From: Buxus sempervirens | Taxonomy: Eukaryota > Streptophyta > Magnoliopsida > Buxales > Buxaceae | Assembly: GCA_947561395.2 (NCBI GenBank) | Contig: OX387194.1 | Coordinates: 27,600,036-27,664,035, forward strand | Direction: 5' to 3' | Length of the DNA stretch: 64,000 nucleotides | Shown here: piece after piece, positions 56,159 to 64,000 of the stretch | Layout of the letters: the number at the start of each line of letters is the position of its first letter | How positions within the stretch are numbered: the stretch's first letter is position 1 | The notes under the pieces: generated by a model | Told to the model about the DNA's origin: nothing | Seen by the model: the letters and a program-made list of their open reading frames with translations, nothing else | Database searches by the model: none | Position numbers and translations under genes: made by a program

Positions 56159-59151
56159 TATAACGCCCCGAACCCGGGTCAGTGCAAACCGGCACCCAAC
56201 CCGAACCCGGTTCGCTACTGTAACAACCCAAGTCCGGTTCAACAACCAAACTCGAGGTGTTACCACGAAGCTGGGGTCAGATACAAACTAAGAATAACAA
56301 TAAATTTCAAAATACTAATTAATTATATCAAAGTTCTGGTGGGAAGTAATACAATTCTTTATTCAATAATATCAATTCAGTTTACAATTAGGGTTGTCTA
56401 ATCAACATGTGACAATAAAACCAATTACAAATCTACCCATCAAATTAAAACCCCATCTTGGCGATTTCTCCAAGCAACCTGAAAAATAGGGGAAAATGGA
56501 GTGAGATTTACATCTCAGCAAGTAGCAGGTGCATGCATTTAGAAACAGTCTAATGTAAGCAAACAGTCATGAGGTATGCGATTAATCAGCGATAAGGCAA
56601 TGAATTCAATTTATCCATAGTAATTCCAAATAAAGCAATAAAACAGATAATCATGTATAAATACCAGCAATTGGATGTTAACAAGGTAAAACCGACAAAA
56701 GCGACAAAACACGTGCCATTGCAAGGCTCACAAAGATGATAAGTATTTGAGATGACACTCAACTAAATGCTATACCACTGTACGGCTTAGGGGTAGTGCT
56801 ACTAATGATACTTAAGCCCCATACAGCGCAGCTATAGACAAGAGCTATAGTCACTAACTTATTGCGCACGAACTCAACAGAGTTGGCATGTACCACCAGC
56901 ATGCAGCACCGAAATCAATACATGGAGATGGTCGCTTATCCACATGTACAGGGAATCACCAGCAGCTCACCGGGGTGTCTCTCCAGACATAGGACCTTCC
57001 CAGAGCAAACTAACTTACAAGGGAAGCGTGCTTGCACATAGGAGTAACTCAACCCAAACTAAATACCACTTAGCTAACCAGCCAAAACTATGGATCCATA
57101 TACAGCTAAGCCCACTGACACAAACCACGATAAAACCACATACGGGAGGACACGCTACTGTAGGAGGTATACACACTTTTACCCGTAAAGGATTACACAT
57201 CTCTACACAGAGGATTACCCATCTCTGCCGTAAAAGATAGTATCAACTCAACCACAGAAGCCGTATCACCCAACCGTCAAAGAAAAGCTAATAATATCAT
57301 ACCACATACCAATCCATACCCAAATATTCAATTACAAGAGAAAACCATGATTCAATCCTAAAAAATCCAAATAAAGCCTTTTTCGGAATAACATATGCAA
57401 TTTCCCAATTATATTCAAAATAAAACTCATGTATCATAATTTCGATAAAAATCAGAGTTTATGCAATTCCAGAAACCAATATTCATATTTAAAGTACAAA
57501 CCAGAAGTAATTCAAGTCTTGCTTAGAGTTTTCCCTATTAATCCCTTTATTGTAATCCAAGTTCTCATATTGTTACCTAAGATAGTACTTATTTCAAATT
57601 TTCTGTATTTACAATTTCCAGCATACTTTGCAGATCTAAAATCAAGTTTAGAAGATGCTTTTAATCCATATATACAAGCTGATATCATTCCCATTGTTGT
57701 TACCTTCAAATTTAGTCATTTTCATATTCTATCCTATCCTTAGGACCTCCAATTACTTGGTTATTTCCAAAATATAATTTTATAAATTTTTATACTTTAA
57801 TTTGGTCTTTATAAAGATGCTAGTATGCTTCACTTATTAGTAAAATTATTGGATATTTATTCGTGTTACAAAAATCATTAAAATCTACAAATTCTGCATA
57901 GAGCGCCTACCTCTACAGGGCTAGGTGGTCCTGGGCGATCCTAGGCGCTTGTGCAAATTTTAACAGAAATTTCCAGATTTACAAAGTTCGGATTTTTAGG
58001 CTTTTGCTATATGTTTCCTTGGTCTAAATTAATCTACTAACATTTTAAAACATACCTAAAGCCCTCTAGACTAATTCTCATCAATTAAATACCATCCTAC
58101 AATTATTTTCATGATCAAACCAAGTTTCCTTCATTATTTTAACAAAACCTTCAAGAATACCACTCACTAAAATATACACTTTGATTCCATGTAAATACTG
58201 TTCCGACTAATCCATTCAAACCATATTAAATCACAGAAAACGAAATCATACAATTTCTCCAGTTTTCAAGGGTTACAACTTGCCTTATACGCTAAAATCC
58301 ATCTTCCTTTGGAGTCTCTAATTTTGGACCTGACTTTTGCTCCCAAACGCACCAAGCTAGAGTTCCCTAATTCACATCTCCACCATTCACATTGTAGTTC
58401 CATTAGTGAAGATAAAAAACTCCAAATTTGAAGTCGATCCACCGTACGGATTTTCCCCGATCTCGATTTGATGGAGACTGGTCGGATAACTCCATTAACA
58501 GCCTTCTTCCTTTCTCTCCCTCTTTTCTCTCATTAATAAACTCACGAAAATCCTCTCTTGTCTCACCTTAATCTCCTATTTATATTTGGCTTTAGAAGTC
58601 CTAAACCAACCCTAATAGGCTCCTTTAATTTGGGCTAACCCAACCAAGGCCTAATTAAAGTCTAACTCATTCTAATTAATTCCTACTTTTTCTCCACCTT
58701 CTATTTTTCTACTAAAACATTATTAATTAAATCTCTTATCATCTAAACTCCTACTTACAACCTATTTTCGTGCATAATAATTAATTAAACCTTAATATCA
58801 CCTAAAATCTTATTTTCTCCAAATTAAGACTTGAAATCTCCTAATTACCCTTTTTCCACATTTGGGCTTTTATTAATTCTTTTTAATTTCTAACTTGTCT
58901 AAATAAATTATTTTCTTCTATTTCTAGTCCTAGTTATTATTTAATGATCTATTTATTAATTATCCTCTTTCTGAAAATTACCAAAATACCCTTTTAGGCT
59001 ACTTTTCCTTAAGGTTCCTTCCTTATTTTCAACTTACTACTTATTTAAATTAGTTGTCCTCGAAATCTTCACTTTTTATTTTAGCTAGGACTTAAACTCA
59101 TATTTCCTTTATTTATTATTTATTTATTATGTGAAAATTCGGGGTTTTACA
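56159..59151 (-). mobile_element. Family A element, minus strand, no clear TSD
   Basis: It starts TATAACGCCCC (56159) and ends GGGGTTTTACA (59151). The flanks are CTGTG and CAAGA, which do not match, so the two ends may come from recombined copies. The end duplication TGTAACAACCC is present at about 56218. Also present: the hairpin GAGATTTACATCTC (56503-56516), an array of GGATTACxCATCTCT units (57155-57240), a GCGCC cluster (57900-57950) and a GC-type donor at about 58277-58270 (minus strand). Confidence 0.8.
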
Positions 59152-59425
59152 CAAGACTTCTATTTAAACAAGACTTCTTAGAAGAGATGAGAAGATTGGT
59201 GTGGTTTGGAATGGGAAGGGTTAATCCTATTTATAAAAAACAAAAAGTGGCTTTTTACCACATCTACCCTCAAATATGACTGTTATTTGGTTGTTAGAAT
59301 GGTATAAATGGTCATTTACAAGTAGACACCCTAATATGGTTGTTATATAGCTGTTGGGGGTAAAAAAAGTTTAAAAACCTCTAAAACGCGTTGGTTGTTC
59401 CTGCGGGTCATTGTGCCAAGCAAGC
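59152..59425. other. Spacer between two family A elements
   Basis: A direct repeat ACAAGACTTCT occurs at about 59151 and 59168. The rest is AT-rich with no recognised feature. It may be unique flanking DNA. Confidence 0.35.
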
Positions 59426-61814
59426 TGTAACGCCCCGAACCCAGGTTAGTGCAAACCGGCACTCAACCCGAACCCGGTTCGCTACTGTAACAACCCGAAT
59501 TCAGTTCAACAACCAAATCCGAGGTGTTACTGGCCCATATCAAATAATCATCAATAATATACCAGACTAAAGAAATAAGTAATCCATTCAATTAAGTAAC
59601 TATCAGAGTGCGGAACATGTATGTGCGGAAGTATAGTCTAAAATCCTCAAGAAACTAATATAGTTAACCATCAAAATCAATATTTAAGTCTAGTAAAATA
59701 AAAAGTCATTAATCTCTCATCTCTCTAATACATCAAACCCAAATAAAATAGAATAATCTGATAAAGTAACTAAATCCATGACAATCCACAACCTCAGACC
59801 AAATCCGGGTAATAGTAATCCTCCGGTGAATAATCAGCTATCTCTCCCTAGAAATCAATACTATGATCCCCCTCTCGCGTATCAGCTGAAAAATGAAATA
59901 AAGATAGGGTAAGATACGAATATCCCAGGAGGTAACACATGCATGTTTAAACAGTTCATATAAGTAAAATAACTGTTCATGCACGATTAAGTAATCTCGA
60001 CTAAGCAGGCTCGTATAATCATTCGTATTGATCATGAATACGAAATAGTATAGTTAAACAGTTCAAAATATGAATTTCAGCAAGTTCTATTATAGGAATC
60101 CAATATCAGAATCAATAACATAATCCATACGTTACTAGGATGCACTAAACAGTCACATCCAACCAATATACCAATTACATGCCTCCAGCATGTACACAAC
60201 AGTAATAACAAGTGTTTGTGATTTTAGTGTCATTGTAGGACTCACAAAGATAGATAAACTTTTTGAGATGACTCTCGACCAATCGCTATACCACCGTGCG
60301 GCTTAGGAGCAATGCTACTAATGATACTCAAGTCCCATGCAGCGCAGCTTAGACAAGAGCCGTAGTCACTGACTTATTGCACACGTACCCATCAGAGTTG
60401 GCATGTACCACCAGCATGCAGCACCAGAATCAATACATGGAGATGGTCGCTTATCCACATGTACAGGGAATCACTAGCGGCTCACCGGGGTGTCCCTCCA
60501 GACATAGGACCTTCCCAAACAAAGCAACTTGCAAAGGAAGCGCGCTCGCACAAGGGAGAAACTCAACCCAAATGACATATCCCTTAGCTATCTAGCCACA
60601 ACTATAGATCCATAACCAACTATGCCCACTAGACTCCAAATATCCCTAAAGTCTAATAATTCTATAAGGGTTGGTGCCTAGCGGCATATAAAGGTTAAAT
60701 CTGACATTTACTTCAATATTCGGGTTAACTGAGTTGAACTTATGATCTGAATTCTCTTTATGTAATTATCTGGTTTATAGTGTAATTTAGAGATGTTTTG
60801 GTAATCAAATAATAGTCAAGTTTTCCAAAGACTAGATTTCTCAATTACGTTCAAAGTTTGGCAACTAATGTCCTAAATATCTCCCTAATTTATTTTTCTG
60901 TAAAGCAGGAAATTGAATAATTTATTTTGGTCTTAAAACATCTTAATTAATGATTAAAATTGTCTAAAAGTAGTTTGGAATTGAATCAGGGTTTGAAATT
61001 ACAAAATTCTGCATTTTCTGCACAGAGCGCCTAGGATCGCCCCAGCGGTCTAAGGTAAGCGGTAGTTTATTTTTTATCGCCGACAATAAGTCGTCTCGCG
61101 ATCTCAGGCGGTCTAAAAATTTATACTAGCGCCTAAGAGCGCTGAGGATCGCCGAGCACAATCGAGGTCGGCGGTCACTTGAAATCGTTCAGAAACAGTG
61201 TAAAAATGTGATTTTCCACATCCAAGATCATTCTAACATACATATAATATTGTTATCAAACTATTTACATGAATATATCATACAAAAACATGCTTTGGAG
61301 ATTAAACACACGTAAATCCAAAAACAAACAGAAAACGGTGTCACTTACCTCTGTTCACGTTGTTTCTCCTTCTCTTCTCTAAACAATGACTAGATCAAGA
61401 TGAACACTGCCTAGAAGAGTGGAAAACGAGCAACTCCCTCTCCCTTTTCTTTCTGCTTCTTCTTCTCTTCCGGTCATTCTTGGTCGCTCACGGCTTTGTC
61501 TCTTGTGGCTGTAGAATACGAACGAGTATTCCAAAACATATACAATTAGGTTATTTTAATGCATTATATACCTACGATTCCACACAACTCACATGCATTA
61601 GACTCCATGCATAGCCCAATCAAAATACAGCTTACTTTAAATATTAATCTTACCTTAATAACTTATGATCGGACGGTCGGATCTGCACCCAATTCTGGAT
61701 CTCCACTATTTATATCATCCCCTACATTAATAAAGTATTTCCATCAATTATAACTCTCAAGGATATTATTTATTATTTTATTTTATTATTTAAGGAAAAA
61801 TTCGGGGTTTTACA
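59426..61814 (-). mobile_element. Family A element, minus strand
   Basis: It starts TGTAACGCCCC at 59426 and ends GGGGTTTTACA at 61814, 2389 bp. It is closely related to the copy at 39980-42291, with the same duplicated start (second at about 59485), CCAGCATGCAGCACC block, GCGCCTAGGATCGC cluster (61020-61180) and donor AGAG|GTAAGTGACACCG (about 61352). The hairpin is GGGATATTCGTATCTT (59926-59911). The flanks CAAGC and TAGGC differ at two positions, both transitions, so the duplication is only possible. Confidence 0.88.
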
Positions 61815-61828
61815 TAGGCTGTGCCTTG

Positions 61829-64000
61829 TGTCAGCACCTCATTTTTACACCCCCGGAAATGCTGAAAATGAAAACCCTAATTGAAAAGTCAAACCCTAAG
61901 GGGACAAAAGTTGACTTTTTAATTAAGTGATAATTGGCCACCTTGCTTTATCTCAATGGATAGAGAATCCCGACACAGTTCCAACACAACTGAGTTTGTT
62001 GGAATCGGAGTCCGGATAAAGGTTCTACAGGCCGGTCAAACTTGAGGGAGAGCCGAAAGTTGACTTTCTGCTAAACCCCGAATCAACTGCTTAACCCTAT
62101 CCCAATGGATAGAGGACTCTGATACGGTTCTAACGCAATTGAGTTTGCCCAAATCGGAGTCCGGATGAAGAAGATATGAGCAGTTGAAGTTTCCGAGTAG
62201 CAAAACTGGAAACTGCACACGTAGCAAAAGAACTGCACACGTGGCAGAAAACGCAGCAAAATATCTCGTGGGGCAATCTTTAAAAATCAAAAACTTGCTA
62301 AATATCTTGGGGACTAAACCAAAATTCGTAAGGGCAATCTGCGGATATCCAAAAGTGTCAAATCGGTCAAGTCGAGGGGTAAATCTATAAATATCTCGTT
62401 TGTATCCGACCACATATGTCAGATACACACATCTTTCTTCATATCCAAACTTGAATGTCGGATACAAAAGATTTGCCCGCGAGATTCGCGCGGATTTGCC
62501 GACAGATTCGCTCAGAAAATTGAATTTTTGAAATAATTATGTTTGTATCCGACATGTTATGTCGGATACAAAGGAAGCTTAGTGTATCCGACATTAAATG
62601 CCGGATACAAAGGAAGTGTAGTGTATCCGACATTAAATGCCGGATACAAAAAGTTTGCTATAAAAAGGCAACAGCAGCCCCATTTCGGGGGTTGGCTCTT
62701 CTTGGCTTGCTTCCACCTCTTCCCCCCTCCCCCCATTGTTCCAGGCACGAAAGCCCTTCCTTTTCCCTCACCTTACTCCCCAAACCCTAAACACTTCTCT
62801 TTTGCCTATTCTACCCCCACTTTCCTTTCTTCTTCTTCTTCATTTTTCACCCAAGCAAGAAGAGAGGAGTTGCTGTTGGTGGCCAAAGGAGGAGCTCCAG
62901 CAGCCACTTGTGCTCCAAGGAGGCTCACTACACCTCATATCAGGGTTCTAAATCCAAGGTATTGTCTCTCGCCACTATTTATTTCGCATATATGGGAATA
63001 AGGTGATTCCAAGAAGCTTTTAAAGGTTTTGTTGTTCTTGCTTGGAGACTGTCTTCTAGCATGATTATTCATGTGTTCTCTCCTCTGGTCCATCATATAG
63101 AATGCCTCCCAAGGTAAGGGGAGTGAGTACGGCTTTGAGGGTGAGAGTGTTCTAATTTTAGGCATGGTTTAATGGCCCCTTTGATATATTATTGTGGTTA
63201 TTGATGGTCTCATTCGAAAGGGGGAGCATGTTCCCCCATGGTTGTTCTCTAATGTATCCCCTTAAGTAACCCCCCTTTTCCTTCCCTTATTTTAGATGCT
63301 TTTCTTTAGGTTGAGTGAGGTAAATAGGCCCATATTAACATGCTAAAAGCCACATGTGGTATGCACCTAAGTTTCTGTTTTGTGTATGCATGTAGCCCTT
63401 CACATGTTCACTACACTTAAAGCATGCATGACCTTGCCTTAAGGTTGTACAGTCTTGTTTTTCTCTAGCAATTCATTCCTGTTTTCATTACATTCTTACT
63501 TCATGGATCGGCCACTGTTTTGGCCAGAAAAATCAGTCCCCCATTTGCACATATTTCATGGGGTATGATTACGTTTGTGTTTACCCAAAGCATGCTTAGA
63601 AACCGTTTTCATTTAGGCTTGAGTATTACTAAAATACCGTATGAATTCGTGGTGGTTCTTTGTCATGTGCCTTAGTATCTATCCTGTTTTTAACTCAAGC
63701 ATGTTGTAGGCCAAGGTCAAATGAAGTTTCTGTTATTAATCTTGTGTGTGTGCTGTTTGTATGAATGGGGAAACCGGAACAGGGACAACATGGCCCTGTT
63801 CAGCTGTGGTATGTGGCTTAAGTGGGAGGAGGCAACCTCCCATGCCTCCCCCCTACTTTCCTTTGTTGTAAAAAACCCCCCAAAAAGTGACCAAAAGAGG
63901 GTTTTCCCTTCATCTGAACCACTGTGGGCCCACACAGGGGCCCACAAAAATGCTGGAACACCCTAGAAGGCCCTGGAACCCATGCCCACTAGCAGAATCC
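61829..64000 (+). mobile_element. Family B element, 5' part, runs off the window
   Basis: It starts TGTCAGCACCTCATTTTTAC at 61829. It has the inverted TTGAC pair (61884-61920), two TTCCAAC..GAGTTTG modules (61965-62190), an ACACGTGGCAG site (about 62237), a hairpin array (62395-62655) and a C-rich leader-like segment (62690-62960) ending at a donor-like AAG|GTATTG. The reading frames here (for example 62543-63001) cross the array and are not genes. Confidence 0.88.
62395..62655 (+). repeat. Family B hairpin array (GTATCCGACAT stems)
   Basis: About five units are present. Near-perfect inverted repeats have stems TATCCG/CGGATA (62585-62590 with 62602-62607) extended inward by CAT/ATG, at 62540-62570, 62583-62609 and 62622-62648. 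Units are spaced by AAAGGAAGxxTAGT. Confidence 0.88.

Noticed and set aside
56159..59151. Exact target duplication for this element
   Set aside because: Flanks CTGTG and CAAGA do not match under any plausible shift of the ends.
59426..61814. Target duplication CAAGC/TAGGC
   Set aside because: Two of five positions differ; kept only as a possibility.
13985..62650. CRISPR-like array (regular repeats with spacers)
   Set aside because: Units are imperfect, spacers are not unique sequence of fixed length, the DNA is plant nuclear, and stems change between units.
1..64000. Most open reading frames of 60-160 codons (for example 19010-19414, 19595-19948, 47769-48254, 48057-48434, 49673-50140, 62543-63001)
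   Set aside because: They lie inside family A/B elements, cross hairpin arrays or C-rich leaders, overlap on both strands, and show no domain, signal peptide or family motif.
1..64000. tRNA, rRNA or snRNA genes
   Set aside because: I saw no cloverleaf with A and B boxes and no conserved rRNA or snRNA block. A tRNAscan-SE/Infernal run would be decisive.

Overview
The window is plant nuclear DNA, most likely from a woody eudicot: AT-rich, almost free of host genes, and built mainly from nested retrotransposon debris. The only intact protein gene I can support is a RALF-type secreted signalling peptide (7896-8279). Everything else that looks coding is broken. It comprises three LINE relics, a fragment of a Ulp1/C48-type cysteine protease gene, a short Ty3/gypsy reverse transcriptase piece, and an unidentified reading frame cut by three insertions.

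Two families of long non-coding elements with TG...CA-type ends dominate. Their structure is that of solo LTRs. Family A starts near TGTAAAACCCC or TGTAAAATCCC and ends near GGGGCGTTACA (2-3.5 kb; 5.7 kb with a nested copy). Family B starts near TGTAAGCACCTCATTTTTGC and ends near GCGCACA or CGCCCACA (2.4-3.2 kb). Reading the flanks gave exact 5-bp target duplications for ten elements: AATTA, AAGAG, CTGGG, ATCAG, ATTTT, GACGA, CTAGG, AAACG, CTTAT and AACAT. Two more are imperfect. A 548-bp hAT-type MITE with an 8-bp duplication (CTCGGAGA) sits inside one family A copy.

Layout. 1-4864: four family A pieces nested in alternating orientation. 4865-8636: the least repeat-covered part, holding a 5'UTR-like stretch, a hairpin tandem repeat, a possible copia LTR piece and the RALF gene. 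8637-15100: LINE relics around a solo family A element. 15109-34870: an old transcribed or transposon locus, with a Ulp1-like protease at its 3' side, split by at least six insertions. 35433-39215: two truncated family A pieces. 39216-55401: one LINE broken by two family A insertions; the second holds a family A element that itself holds a family B element, so nesting is four levels deep. 55402-55974: a LINE / gypsy RT / LTR chimera. 56159 to the end: two minus-strand family A elements and the start of a family B element.

The most interesting signal is structural. Nearly every family A copy has a splice-donor-like site (often GC rather than GT), a GC-rich inverted-repeat cluster, an array of short hairpins, and an acceptor-like pyrimidine tract with a small hairpin (typically GAGATATTCGTATCTC) just upstream. 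Within an array the loop is constant while the stem changes in a compensated way, and between subfamilies the loop itself differs. This points to selection on RNA (or single-strand DNA) structure in elements that encode nothing. Family B carries its own hairpin arrays and a conserved inverted pair of TTGAC (W-box-like) sites.
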